From the NCBI GenBank assembly GCA_017395555.1, contig JAFPUE010000099.1, forward strand, positions 1-54,089: a stretch of DNA of 54,089 bases, given 5' to 3'. Source of the DNA: Ruminiclostridium sp. (GTDB lineage Bacteria > Bacillota > Clostridia > Oscillospirales > Ruminococcaceae). The notes under the pieces are model-generated. The model saw only the letters and a list, made by a program, of their open reading frames with translations. It did no database searches and was not told where the DNA came from. Below, in pieces: positions 25,309 through 34,578 of this stretch (the first letter of the stretch is position 1; every line of letters begins with the position of its first letter). Position numbers and translations under genes: made by a program.

Positions 25309-25659
25309 TCAAAAACTCTCTTTAGTCACGATGATATCCACGCCGGTTCCGGCGGCGTCGGTGACGGCGACATCGCCGATTTTTACCGGCAGGGTAACGA
25401 CTGCGGATTTGATATCCTTCATTACATCAAATATCTTGTCTTTTGGGACAGCACCGGCGGATTTTACCGGGACGGGCTTGCCCTTATCCGACATTACCGT
25501 TGATGTGACGGTGCGCACCGGGGCGGTTATTTCCGTCTCGGCGTATTTTTTGCCTACGCCGCAGGTGTTGCCGGTGACGGAGATCACCTTGCCGTCCTCA
25601 ACTTCCGCCGTAAGTTCGCAGCCCATAGGGCAGCCTATACAGATAAGTTCACGTGTCAT
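25309..25659 (-). CDS. DUF1667-type small protein
   Basis: A 116-aa protein with the pattern ELICIGCPMGCELTAE and GNTCGVGKKYAETE; four cysteines could bind a metal or cluster. In anaerobic Firmicutes it commonly follows the two FAD oxidoreductase genes as here and overlaps the upstream gene by 4 bases. Its exact role in electron transfer is not known to me. Confidence 0.85.
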   Translation of the reverse strand: MTRELICIGCPMGCELTAEVEDGKVISVTGNTCGVGKKYAETEITAPVRTVTSTVMSDKGKPVPVKSAGAVPKDKIFDVMKDIKSAVVTLPVKIGDVAVTDAAGTGVDIIVTKESF

Positions 25660-26927
25660 ACGCGCCCCTCCTCTATGCTTACCGTGATATCGCCGGTTAT
25701 CGCGCCGAGCTTGTCCGGCTTTATTATCACATCTTCCATTTCGCTCGGTACTGTAATGCGCTTCTTTTTCGATACTATCACACCGTCACCCGTGCTGACC
25801 GTTATCGTGCAGCCCTTGTACACGTTGCGCACACGGAATCTTATGTGCAGCTCCTCGTCCGTGTTCGCGGTATCGACGGTGCAGGGTACGGTGTATCGAA
25901 CGCCGTTTCCGGCTATTACCCTGTGTATGTCGGGTTCGTGCTCCTTTGCGCCTTCGCCGGAAATAAACCTCGCGGCATTCCTGCCGGCGCGTCCGGCTTC
26001 CTCGGAAACGAAATCGACAAGATCGTGAACGTGCAGGACGTTACCGCAGGCGAAAATGCCTTCCGCGCTCGTTGTGAGCCTGTCATCGACTTCGGGGCCG
26101 TTCGTCATTCCGTTTATCTTTATGCCCGCCGTAAGCGTCAGCTCGTTCTCCGGGATAAGTCCGCAGGAGAGCAGCAGCGTATCACACTCGTAATACTGCT
26201 CCGTGCCGGGTATCGGTGTGCTTGTCGCATCCACCTCGGCTATCGTCACGCCTTCGAGCTTTCGCTTTCCTTTTATATCAACCACGGTATGGCTTAAAAG
26301 CAGCGGTATTTTGTAATCGTCAAGGCACTGCACGATGTTGCGTTTAAGTCCGCCGGAATACGGCATGAGCTCCGCCACAGCCTTGACGTGCGCGCCTTCG
26401 AGCGTCATTCGCCTTGCCATTATCAGCCCAATATCGCCGGAGCCGAGTATCACTACTTCCTTGCCGGGGAGAAAGCCTTCGCAGTTCACAAGCTTCTGAG
26501 CTGTGCCGGCGGTGTAAATGCCCTGCGGACGGAAGCCGGGGATATTGAGCGCACCTCTTGGACGCTCGCGGCAGCCCATAGCGAGAATGACCGCGTCCGC
26601 CTGTATCACGCGCAGACCCTTTGCCTTGCTGACAACCGTTATCTCTCTGTCCGGGCTTATCGAGAGCACCATACTGCCGGTCTCGCAGCAGATACCGCGC
26701 TCCTTTACCTTTTCGATAAACCTCGCGGCGTATTCGGGTCCGGTGAGCTCCTCGCCGAAGGTGTGAAGTCCGAAGCCGTTGTGTATGCACTGGTTGAGTA
26801 TGCCGCCGAGCTCGTTATCGCGCTCGAATATAGTAATATCCGTGATACCGCAGTCATAAGCGGCAGCCGCGGCTGCAAGTCCCGCAGGACCGCCGCCGAT
26901 TATAGCGAGAGCAGTTTTTTCAGCCAT
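25656..26927 (-). CDS. FAD/NAD-dependent oxidoreductase subunit
   Basis: A 423-aa pyridine-nucleotide-disulfide-type flavoprotein. It has an FAD-binding GGGPAGLAAA start, a second nucleotide-binding GSGDIGL, and a late TSAEGIFACGN motif. It lies between the GlpA-like and DUF1667 genes, overlapping both, which is the usual three-gene set of clostridial anaerobic glycerol-3-phosphate dehydrogenases. It probably passes electrons from the dehydrogenase subunit to an unknown acceptor. Confidence 0.85.
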   Translation of the reverse strand: MAEKTALAIIGGGPAGLAAAAAAYDCGITDITIFERDNELGGILNQCIHNGFGLHTFGEELTGPEYAARFIEKVKERGICCETGSMVLSISPDREITVVSKAKGLRVIQADAVILAMGCRERPRGALNIPGFRPQGIYTAGTAQKLVNCEGFLPGKEVVILGSGDIGLIMARRMTLEGAHVKAVAELMPYSGGLKRNIVQCLDDYKIPLLLSHTVVDIKGKRKLEGVTIAEVDATSTPIPGTEQYYECDTLLLSCGLIPENELTLTAGIKINGMTNGPEVDDRLTTSAEGIFACGNVLHVHDLVDFVSEEAGRAGRNAARFISGEGAKEHEPDIHRVIAGNGVRYTVPCTVDTANTDEELHIRFRVRNVYKGCTITVSTGDGVIVSKKKRITVPSEMEDVIIKPDKLGAITGDITVSIEEGRV

Positions 26928-28317
26928 TTTTCTTCACTCCCCCATAAGAAATTCCCTGTTTTTTCGCAAGCATATCTATGACCTTCGGTGAGCAGAAGCC
27001 CGCCTGACAGCGTCCCATTCCAGCTCTTACGCGGCGCTTTACACCGTCGAGAGTTGTCGCTCCGAGCGGACGTTCGATACTGTCAAGTATCTCTCCCTCG
27101 CTTATCTGCTCGCAGCGGCAGACGATCTGACCGTAATCGGGTCTTTGGCGTATCAGCTCTGCACGTTCTTCGGCAGGCATGGACGCGAGCTTCGGTATTC
27201 CTTTTCTTATCGGGTCAAAATCCGCTTTTTCTCTGAGCGGCAGTATGCCCGAAACTATATCCTTTATATACAGCGCGATCGCAGGTGCGCTCGTAAGTCC
27301 GGGGGATTCGATCCCCGCCGCGTCTATGAAGCCTTTGATTTTTTCGTCCTCGCGGATAATGAAATCACCGGTGCTGCCTGTCGCGCGAAGCCCGGAGAAT
27401 GACGTGATGACCTGCCCGTAGGGGATATTCTTCACCGACAGAGCGCTCTTTTTCTTCACGCTGTCAAGTCCATCACGGGTAGTCGCGGTAAATTCGCGGT
27501 CATCGGTATCGTCGGCAGTCGGGCCGAGCAGCAGGTTCCCGTGTACCGTCGGGGAAACGAGGATACCCTTGCCCATTTTTGTCGGAAGCTGGAAAATCGT
27601 GCAGCCCACGGTCTTTCCCGCGTTTCTGTCGAGCAGCAGGTATTCGCCGCGTCTCGGCGTTACCGAGAACGACGGCTCGCAGACCATATCGTGTATCCTG
27701 TCGGCGTAAACGCCCGCGCAGTTAATGACTATCCCGGCTTCGACATCGTCCTTTGTCGTCTTTACCGTAAAGCCGTCAGCGGTTTTTTCTATGCCGGTCA
27801 CTTCTGCCGAAAGCATAAACTCGGCGTCGTTCATATATGCGTTTTCTGCGAACGCAAGCGTCATTTCAAACGGGCATACTATTCCCGATGTGGGCGCGTA
27901 CAGCGCGGCATACACCTCGTCCGCGAGGTTCGGTTCGAGTGCGAGAGCGTCGTCTCTGTTCAGTATTTTAAGCCCCTTAACGCCGTTCGTCTCTCCGCGT
28001 TCGAGAAGGTTTCGCAGCTTCGGCAGCTCGTCATCCCCGTAGCAGACTACCATTGCGCCGACACGCTTGAACGGTATATCGAGCTCATCGGAAAGCCTGT
28101 CCATAAGGGCATTACCCTGTACGTTCAGCTTGGCTTTGAGCGTTCCCGGCTCCGCGTCGAAGCCGGCGTGGATAATGGCGCTGTTCGCTTTGCTTGTTCC
28201 TTCGCACACATCGCTCTCCCTGTCTATGACGAGGATCTTCAGCTCGTACCGCGAGAGCTCCCGTGCGGCAGCACAGCCGACAACTCCGGCACCGATAATG
28301 ACTGCGTCGTATTTCAT
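26920..28317 (-). CDS. GlpA-like FAD dehydrogenase with BFD-type 2Fe-2S domain
   Basis: A 465-aa protein. FAD-dependent oxidase/dehydrogenase fold (DAVIIGAGVVGCAAARELSR at 4-23, SANSAIIHAG-like KANSAIIHAGFD) with a C-terminal BFD-like domain holding CRCE and GRCQAGFC for a 2Fe-2S cluster. The family oxidises glycerol-3-phosphate or 2-hydroxyacids such as L-2-hydroxyglutarate. No glpK or glpF is beside it, so the substrate is inferred only. It is first in the three-gene operon; AGGAAG precedes its ATG. Confidence 0.85.
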   Translation of the reverse strand: MKYDAVIIGAGVVGCAAARELSRYELKILVIDRESDVCEGTSKANSAIIHAGFDAEPGTLKAKLNVQGNALMDRLSDELDIPFKRVGAMVVCYGDDELPKLRNLLERGETNGVKGLKILNRDDALALEPNLADEVYAALYAPTSGIVCPFEMTLAFAENAYMNDAEFMLSAEVTGIEKTADGFTVKTTKDDVEAGIVINCAGVYADRIHDMVCEPSFSVTPRRGEYLLLDRNAGKTVGCTIFQLPTKMGKGILVSPTVHGNLLLGPTADDTDDREFTATTRDGLDSVKKKSALSVKNIPYGQVITSFSGLRATGSTGDFIIREDEKIKGFIDAAGIESPGLTSAPAIALYIKDIVSGILPLREKADFDPIRKGIPKLASMPAEERAELIRQRPDYGQIVCRCEQISEGEILDSIERPLGATTLDGVKRRVRAGMGRCQAGFCSPKVIDMLAKKQGISYGGVKKNG

Positions 28318-28352
28318 TGCAGGATCACTTCCTTGAGTAATATTGTACCTAA

Positions 28353-28382
28353 ATTATATCACAATCCAGCAGTGTATGTCAA
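28353..28382 (-). promoter_or_regulatory. Promoter of the FAD oxidoreductase operon
   Basis: Minus strand: -35 TTGACA (28377-28382), 18-base spacer, -10 TATAAT (28353-28358). Confidence 0.78.
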
Positions 28383-28476
28383 TAAAATAGTTCGAGGTAT
28401 CATTTACTTTATGTTTCATTTCGCCCGCGGATAGTTATGTTTTCCTTTTGTCATTCCCTGCCGGCGGTGCGAGTCA

Positions 28477-28670
28477 CTTTCTGCCTCCAGCGGCAGAAAG
28501 TAACCAAAGAACGCCGCTCCCGCCCGCCTCTCTTCGAGTCACCGGTTACATCCTTCTATTGGATAGCGCAGATTGGTGCCCTCAGAGTAGTCGGGCGGGA
28601 GGACTGCACGGAGAGGTTTCTGCTCCGCCGGTTCACGGCGGGTCCGGAATTTTGCTGACTGATAAAGTAA
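28477..28670. repeat. Non-coding stretch with a CTTTCTGC...GCAGAAAG hairpin
   Basis: CTTTCTGC (28477-28484) pairs with GCAGAAAG (28493-28500), followed by TAACCAAAGAACGCC and later short GGGCGGGAGG and GCGGGTCCGG blocks. I see no gene in 28383-28829 apart from the element at 28671 and the promoter at 28749. Confidence 0.45.
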
Positions 28671-28720
28671 AGACTATACCGCACAAAGATTGTGTTTGTA
28701 TTGTGCAGTATTGCCTAAAT
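28671..28720. mobile_element. MITE-like element, deleted form, copy 3
   Basis: The first about 40 bases (ACTATACCGCACAAAGATTG, then TTGTATTGTGCAGT) are nearly identical to the left end of copy 2 at 15142-15176, and the end (GTATTGCC) matches its right end. The middle is missing. It lies about 30 bases ahead of the -35 box of the EAL gene. Confidence 0.65.
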
Positions 28721-28748
28721 ACTTTTGAAATGTGCAAACAAAAAACTG

Positions 28749-28777
28749 TTGCATTTGTAGAGTAAATGTGATATAAT
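28749..28777 (+). promoter_or_regulatory. Promoter of the EAL-domain gene
   Basis: -35 TTGCAT (28749-28754), 17-base spacer, -10 TATAAT (28772-28777). The inferred RNA start near 28783 rules out an upstream start codon at 28782. Confidence 0.78.
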
Positions 28778-28829
28778 CAAAATGGTATATTGTAACCAAT
28801 GTGTTATCCGTCGGGATATAGGAGCATTT

Positions 28830-31800
28830 ATGAGCAAAAAAAGAAAACGTATCGCAATATTCGTCGGTCAGGCGGACGAAAGCTATCAGAGCAGATTCAT
28901 AAGCGGATTTCTCGGAAAGGCGTTCGTCTATGATCTTGATGTGTGCATTTTTTCCATGTACCGCAAATATCAGGATACCGCCGAGCGCGAAAAGGGCGAG
29001 TCAAATATATTTTCATTGATGATACCGGATATGTACGATGCCGCGGTGATAATCGAGGACAGCATACAGACTGCCGGTGCGGCAAAGGCGCTTGAGGACA
29101 GACTGCACGCGACATTCAAAAAGCCGGTGCTTGTTATAGAGAAGGAAAGCGAGTATTTCCCGAGTATCTTCACCGACTGCTACGGTGCTGTTGTCGAGCT
29201 TGTTTCGCACCTTATTGAAGTTCACGGCTTCAAGGATATAGCGTACCTGTCGGGAAAAAGATGGCATGAGCACGCGCAGCTGCGTCTCAAAGCGTACCGC
29301 GACGCAATGGAGAAGCACGAACTGCCGGTAGATGAGGACAGGATAGTTTACGGAGATTTCTGGTACCAGAGCGGCGAGGTCTGCGCGGATCACCTTACGG
29401 CAGACGGTAGGAAGCTGCCGGAAGCGGTCGTCTGCGCGAACGACGCTATGGCAGTCGGTCTCGGAAAAGCGTTCGCGGCGCGCGGTATAAGAATACCGGA
29501 AGATGTCGCCGTGGTCAGCTACGACTCGACGGACGAGGGACAGACCTCCCCCGTTACCCTCACTTCCTCGCTCATTCCCGCAAAGGAGTTCGGAAGCTAC
29601 GCCGCGGAGCATATATTCAACAGCATCAACGGCAAAGAGACCGAGCCGTTCACGATAGACCCGCCCCTGCTTATCGGCGAGAGCTGCGGCTGCACTGAGA
29701 TGAATATGCCGTCCCTTACGATAAGAAGACAGGAATGGGGTACCGATATCTCCGACGAGGGCTTTGACTCGGTAAACAACACAATGGCGGATAATATCAT
29801 GTCGCAGAACGATCTTCGGGAATATCTCGGCATGGTGTTCTCCTATGCCTATCAGATAAAGGGCGCGCACAGCTTCCACCTCTGTCTCGCAGCACCGTGG
29901 AAGTATATGAACAGCGACAGCGGTATCAGCGTAAACAACGACAGCTATCCCGATAAAATGATATACGCGTTGAGATATAACAGCGAGCACAAGGACGGTC
30001 ATGTCGGGCTCGATATGATGTTTGACACGAATGAGCTGCTGCCCGCGATAGACGAGGACAGGGACGAGCCAGCCGCATACTTCTTCACGCCGGTTTACTC
30101 CGAGCGGCAGTGCTTCGGCTATGCCTGTGTCAGCTACGGAAACGACGCGAGATCCTACGACGACGTTTACCGCCGCTGGATAGGGCTTGTTTCGCGCGGT
30201 TTCGAGAACATCAGGCGCAGCCTTGCGATACAGAGTATGCAGGAACAGCTCGACAAAATGCGCAAGAACAAATTCGCAGCCGCGGGAGCCGTTTACGAAA
30301 GCCTTACGGCGGAGGAGAAGGAGGACTACGATCTTGTCGGGAAGATACTCGACGAGAACCTGCTCACCTATCATTTCCAACCGATAGTGAATACTGTTGA
30401 CGGCGCGATATACTCGTATGAGGCGCTTATGCGCTCAAAGACCGAAAAGCGCGTTTCGCCGCTGGCGATAATCAAATACGCGGATATGCAGGGCAGGCTT
30501 GCCGACGTTGAGCGAGCAACGTTTTTGAACGTACTTTCCATAGTTGACACCTGCAAGCCGGACTTCGGCAGCGCGAAAGTGTTCATAAACAGCATACCGG
30601 GTGTACGGGTGAGCGACAGCGATTTTGCCAAGATGGAGGAATACCTGAAAAAGCATGCCGATACCGCGGTAGTCGAGTTCACCGAGGAAGCGCAGCTAAG
30701 CGACGAAGAGCTTGATGAGCGCAAGGAGTTTTTCAGAAAGCTCGATATCAAGATCGCGGTAGATGACTACGGTACCGGCTATTCCAACGTAAGCAACCTG
30801 CTGCGTTATATGCCCAACTATGTCAAAATAGACCGCTCGCTGCTCAGCGATATACATAACAAGCCGCAGAAGCAGCACTTCGTAAGGGAAGTCATCAACT
30901 TCTGCCGCGACAACAACATCATGGCTCTTGCGGAGGGAGTTGAGACATCGGAAGAACTGCGCACGGTGATAAATCTCGGCGCGGATCTCATACAGGGTTA
31001 CTATACCGCAAAGCCGTCGCCGGATCTCATACCGCAGATCGACGAGAAGATACGCGAGGAAATAAGGCTCTGGCACCGCGAATATGTGGAGGGAAGCGCC
31101 GGGCAGGTATATATTGCCGGCAAGACCAATCGTGTTTCGCTGCCGTCGCTCGTCAAGGACGGCTGCACGGAGATCGTCGTGGGGCAGGGAACAATGGTCT
31201 ATAAGGATATCTCCGTTATAGGCACGCCCGGTCAGAAAACGAATATCCACATACGCATAGAGCCGGGATATAACGGGCGTATTACCCTTGAAAACGTAAA
31301 CCTTTCAAATACAAACGGCCGCTCGTGCGTGGAGCTCGGCGAGGATTCGGACGTAACTCTCGTTATTGCGGGTGAGAACTGTCTGCACAATTCCGGCATT
31401 TATGTACCGGAGAGCGCACATTTCACTCTTGAAGGCGACGGAAATCTGAAGATCAATCTGAATATGTCCGAGTTTTACGGTATCGGCGCAGCGAGCGGAG
31501 AGAAGAACGGAGAGCTTGTATTCCAGCAGTCCGGCGCATTGACGATACATACGAGAGGTATAGCAGGCACCTGCATAGGCTCCGATCTCGGCGGAACGAT
31601 ACGCATAAAAGCGGGAATGTATTCCATAGAGTCCGACTGCAACGCCGGTGTGGGTATAGGCGCTTTCTCGGGCGATGCGGACGTTGATATCGTAGGCTGC
31701 AGCATGGAGATATGGGTAGCCGCGGTACACGGAGTATGCGTCGGTTCAATGGAAGGCAAGGCTAACGTAAAGATAGATCACTGCTCATTCAAGGCATCCT

Positions 31801-32174
31801 GTGACGGAAGCGACGGCGTTGGCATAGGAACTGTCAGGGGTCCGTCGGCTTCGGTGGCGGTATCGGAGACGGGAATGACCGTCGAGGTGAACGCGGCAAA
31901 CGGTACAGCTATCGGCGCTATGGACGGAAGAACGGAATTCACAGTCTTTTCCGCGTCGCTCAAGGCGAACAGCGCGGGCGATAATGTGCTTGCGTTCGGA
32001 GGATACGGCACGGATACGAAGATAGATATGGAGAAAGCGGATATAAAGATCAGCGTAAAGAACAAGCTGAACATAGATACATACGCGAGCGAAGAAAACA
32101 TATCTATCAGAGACGGCAGCGCCCGTTTCACTGTCAACGGCAGTACGGTTGAAAGAAAAGTCGATAATGACTGA
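28830..32174 (+). CDS. Sensor-EAL-beta-helix protein: c-di-GMP phosphodiesterase fusion
   Basis: I chose ATG 28830 (GGAG five bases before it, consistent with the promoter). The 1114-aa protein has four parts. Residues 1-290 resemble a LacI-type periplasmic-binding sensor without its HTH (KRIAIFVGQ, AYLSGKRWH, VVSYDSTDEGQ). Residues about 300-490 are GAF-like. Residues about 510-755 are an EAL domain with all expected catalytic residues (EAL at 531-533, FINS, DDYGTGYS from 645, KIDRSLL, AEGVET, QGYY). Residues about 757-1114 are a repetitive beta-helix-like region (GIGAASGEKNG, VGIGAFSGDA, VCVGSMEGKA, VGIGTVRG). It has no signal peptide. It likely cleaves c-di-GMP in response to an intracellular ligand; what the beta-helix does is open. 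Confidence 0.85.
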   Translation: MSKKRKRIAIFVGQADESYQSRFISGFLGKAFVYDLDVCIFSMYRKYQDTAEREKGESNIFSLMIPDMYDAAVIIEDSIQTAGAAKALEDRLHATFKKPVLVIEKESEYFPSIFTDCYGAVVELVSHLIEVHGFKDIAYLSGKRWHEHAQLRLKAYRDAMEKHELPVDEDRIVYGDFWYQSGEVCADHLTADGRKLPEAVVCANDAMAVGLGKAFAARGIRIPEDVAVVSYDSTDEGQTSPVTLTSSLIPAKEFGSYAAEHIFNSINGKETEPFTIDPPLLIGESCGCTEMNMPSLTIRRQEWGTDISDEGFDSVNNTMADNIMSQNDLREYLGMVFSYAYQIKGAHSFHLCLAAPWKYMNSDSGISVNNDSYPDKMIYALRYNSEHKDGHVGLDMMFDTNELLPAIDEDRDEPAAYFFTPVYSERQCFGYACVSYGNDARSYDDVYRRWIGLVSRGFENIRRSLAIQSMQEQLDKMRKNKFAAAGAVYESLTAEEKEDYDLVGKILDENLLTYHFQPIVNTVDGAIYSYEALMRSKTEKRVSPLAIIKYADMQGRLADVERATFLNVLSIVDTCKPDFGSAKVFINSIPGVRVSDSDFAKMEEYLKKHADTAVVEFTEEAQLSDEELDERKEFFRKLDIKIAVDDYGTGYSNVSNLLRYMPNYVKIDRSLLSDIHNKPQKQHFVREVINFCRDNNIMALAEGVETSEELRTVINLGADLIQGYYTAKPSPDLIPQIDEKIREEIRLWHREYVEGSAGQVYIAGKTNRVSLPSLVKDGCTEIVVGQGTMVYKDISVIGTPGQKTNIHIRIEPGYNGRITLENVNLSNTNGRSCVELGEDSDVTLVIAGENCLHNSGIYVPESAHFTLEGDGNLKINLNMSEFYGIGAASGEKNGELVFQQSGALTIHTRGIAGTCIGSDLGGTIRIKAGMYSIESDCNAGVGIGAFSGDADVDIVGCSMEIWVAAVHGVCVGSMEGKANVKIDHCSFKASCDGSDGVGIGTVRGPSASVAVSETGMTVEVNAANGTAIGAMDGRTEFTVFSASLKANSAGDNVLAFGGYGTDTKIDMEKADIKISVKNKLNIDTYASEENISIRDGSARFTVNGSTVERKVDND

Positions 32175-32180
32175 TGATAC

Positions 32181-32215
32181 AGCCCGGTACATCGTAAGAT
32201 GTGCCGGGTTTTTCT
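32181..32215 (+). terminator. Terminator of the EAL gene
   Basis: CCCGG-TACATC against GATGTGCCGGG, followed by TTTTTC. Confidence 0.82.
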
Positions 32216-32247
32216 GCGAAAATGATAAGGTTATACGCTAAATATTG

Positions 32248-32550
32248 TATAGGCAATACCGCACAAATAGGCGCACACTATCTTTTCGCCGCTGCTTTTG
32301 TTGCCGCATCGTGCGGCAGTTTGGCAGCGACTGTAAGAGCATCATGCTCTTGCTTGTATATTATTCCGTTATCTTGCACAGAAATTTCTTGACTTACGTC
32401 AGTAAGCCTGCGAAATATCTATACAATCTGACGCACAAGCAGGAGGCTTGTGTATGCAGCCCGAACGCGGCACGATGCCGCGACACAAAGCTGCATAAAA
32501 AAATACTGACTGCGCAATCTGCGCACGCTATTTATGCGGTATAGCCTATA
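32248..32550. mobile_element. MITE-like element, copy 4 (complete, about 303 bases)
   Basis: The ends TATAGGCAATACCGCACAAA and its mate at 32529-32550 make a terminal inverted repeat of 22 bases with 2 mismatches. The inside has small palindromes (AGAGCATCATGCTCT, GCCGCATCGTGCGGC) and no ORF. It touches the promoter of the next gene, whose -35 box starts at 32555. Confidence 0.8.
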
Positions 32551-32554
32551 ATTA

Positions 32555-32583
32555 TTGACTTATCGGGATAAATGTGGTATAAT
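32555..32583 (+). promoter_or_regulatory. Promoter of the surface-protein gene
   Basis: -35 TTGACT (32555-32560), 17-base spacer, -10 TATAAT (32578-32583); it starts right after the MITE-like element. Confidence 0.78.
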
Positions 32584-32650
32584 GTTTATGTAAGTGCGAT
32601 ACTTACATACATCAATCAGGGGAATATTTTATTAAGGAAGGAAAAATACC

Positions 32651-34291
32651 ATGAAAAAGAAAATTATCGCAACAGCCGCTGCAGCAATAATAGCGGTATC
32701 GTCGCTTTCATCAGTCGCTTACGCCGAGGAAGACACCTCGCTCATTATGAACATGGACAACCCGTTCGCAGGCTGCTATGAAAAGCTGGAAGACGGCACA
32801 TGGAAGATCACCGACAGATGCCTGAAGCTCGTGAATATGGCTCTTGCAGATGATGAGGCGGAATTCTATATCCACTTCACCTTCTCGGAGAAGCTCGATT
32901 CCGCAATGATAAACTTCAAGTTCTTTGAGGGCAAGAATGAGTACGGCTACGTCGAGGATATGATGAAGCTGGACGGCAGAAGAGACATCTATCTCTCCGT
33001 ATCGCATATCGTTGCCTGCACAATAGAGAACAGCGGCAAGGCAGACCTCGATTTCAGCAAGATCGAATACGGTATTATGGATCTCGGCGTTTACTCCGAT
33101 AAGCTGACAGATGTTGAGATAACCGCAAAGGACGGCACAGAGGACACCGAATACAGTATGTTCCAGAGCGGCGTCTGGGCAGTATATAACACCGACAAGG
33201 ACGGCAATTACAAACCCGAAGATTTCTGGGGCTACTACATATTCAATGACGAGACCAGCGGAAGAACAGTCATCGAAAAGAGCGGCTTACCGTTCGGATG
33301 CGAGCAGAAGGGCAGGAATATAACGTTCCATATGGGCGGCGCCGACGATACTACCGAAGCCGTCTTCGACCAGAGAGAAGACGGCAGCCTCTACGGCACT
33401 ATCGACTACGACGGAGAGCAGAGAACATACAGATTTATTAAGGTTCGCTTTGCCGACCCCGAAACATTCGATCCCGACGCTCCCTTGTTCAGAGGTGTCT
33501 GGGGATTGTATTTCGACGAAGGTGCCGAAGTGTACGGTGACGGAGCTCTGGGTTATCTGATCGTGCATGATAAGGACAATGCAGTTCTTGCCACGAGCGA
33601 TCATATCAAGGTCACCGATGCTGAGCTGGATCAGACTTTTTCGATGTTCAATATGTCCTATACCGGTACGGATGAAAACGACAAATTCAGCCTGAAATAC
33701 GATGCCGACGGTGATTTCATATTCGAACAGGAAGGAATGGAGCTGCGCTTCTCATATGACGCGGGACTTGACCCCGATACATTCGAGTTAGCGGACGAGT
33801 CCGAATTATACCGTGAATGGATGCTTCCCGACCCTGCCGCTCAGCTTATGGACGCATCGGGAACGGCGGGCGGCAATGTCGGTCTGACTATAAACTATGT
33901 GTTCCCGCTGGATAAAGGATTTGACGTTTCGTTCAAATTCAAGACAAGCGACGGCAAGAAGAAAACATACCGTATAAACAGCGACAAAGCTCTCAATACA
34001 GACACTATTTACATAAGAGTGCGCGATCTTCTTGAAGCTGCGGGAGTTAATGCCGATGATGTCACCGAGTTAACGATCCGTAACAATATGGATACCGATA
34101 TAGTCTGGATAGATTTTACCACAGGCTCACATGAGTACGCCGAGATCGTTCCGAAGGGTGTTGTCCATCCCGCAGAGGTTTCCGGCGAGACCGAGAGCAA
34201 CCCGGCTACCGGCTCGGAGGGCTTCGCGGCTCTCGCTGCGGTATCGGGCGTATCCGCTCTTGCTGCATTTGCGTTCAGAAAGAGAAAGTAA
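32651..34291 (+). CDS. Secreted, sortase-anchored-type surface protein
   Basis: A 546-aa protein. It has a signal peptide (MKKKIIATAAAAIIAVSS, cleavage likely after AYA at 25-27) and a C-terminal sorting signal: NPATG (517-521), a hydrophobic stretch, then RKRK. The body is acidic, soluble and repeat-like; paired W-containing units (FQSGVWAVYNTDKDG, FRGVWGLYFDEG) suggest two related beta domains. It is presumably displayed on the cell surface through a sortase that accepts NPATG, which is not encoded here. Function not recognised. Confidence 0.82.
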   Translation: MKKKIIATAAAAIIAVSSLSSVAYAEEDTSLIMNMDNPFAGCYEKLEDGTWKITDRCLKLVNMALADDEAEFYIHFTFSEKLDSAMINFKFFEGKNEYGYVEDMMKLDGRRDIYLSVSHIVACTIENSGKADLDFSKIEYGIMDLGVYSDKLTDVEITAKDGTEDTEYSMFQSGVWAVYNTDKDGNYKPEDFWGYYIFNDETSGRTVIEKSGLPFGCEQKGRNITFHMGGADDTTEAVFDQREDGSLYGTIDYDGEQRTYRFIKVRFADPETFDPDAPLFRGVWGLYFDEGAEVYGDGALGYLIVHDKDNAVLATSDHIKVTDAELDQTFSMFNMSYTGTDENDKFSLKYDADGDFIFEQEGMELRFSYDAGLDPDTFELADESELYREWMLPDPAAQLMDASGTAGGNVGLTINYVFPLDKGFDVSFKFKTSDGKKKTYRINSDKALNTDTIYIRVRDLLEAAGVNADDVTELTIRNNMDTDIVWIDFTTGSHEYAEIVPKGVVHPAEVSGETESNPATGSEGFAALAAVSGVSALAAFAFRKRK

Positions 34292-34302
34292 TGACTTGAT
34301 CC

Positions 34303-34345
34303 AAAACACTGTCCGGGTAAATACAGCCCGGACGGTGTTGTTCTT
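34303..34345 (+). terminator. Terminator of the surface-protein gene
   Basis: Stem AACACTGTCCGGG against CCCGGACGGTGTT (34305-34339) with a T-rich tail. Confidence 0.8.
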
Positions 34346-34420
34346 TGCAGCCGGTATTGCTTCCGTATAAGACTAAAAATGAGTATGTGACAAAAAAGTT
34401 GCGAAAATTTCAAAAAGCTA

Positions 34421-34449
34421 TTGACAAAATCGTAATTGTGTAGTATAAT
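34421..34449 (+). promoter_or_regulatory. tRNA-Pro promoter
   Basis: -35 TTGACA (34421-34426), 17-base spacer, -10 TATAAT (34444-34449), 29 bases before the tRNA. Confidence 0.85.
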
Positions 34450-34477
34450 ATTAGAGCAGTTGGAAATGACTGCATCG

Positions 34478-34554
34478 TCTGGGTGTGGCGCAGTTGGTAG
34501 CGCGCTACCTTGGGGTGGTAGAGGCCGTGGGTTCAAGTCCCGTCACTCAGACCA
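34478..34554 (+). tRNA. tRNA-Pro (anticodon GGG)
   Basis: A 77-base cloverleaf. Acceptor stem TCTGGGT/ACTCAGA (one G-T pair), anticodon stem CTACC/GGTAG around loop TTGGGGT, T-loop GTTCAAG and an encoded CCA end. The anticodon at positions 34-36 reads GGG. Its 3' part is repeated at 35285, marking an attachment site. Confidence 0.93.
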
Positions 34555-34578
34555 TAGATTATGCCTTGTGTTTGGCTT
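34531..34578 (+). repeat. attL-like direct repeat at tRNA-Pro 3' end
   Basis: A 48-base repeat identical to 35285-35332 at 45 positions. It covers the tRNA T-arm, acceptor end and 24 bases beyond. Confidence 0.85.
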
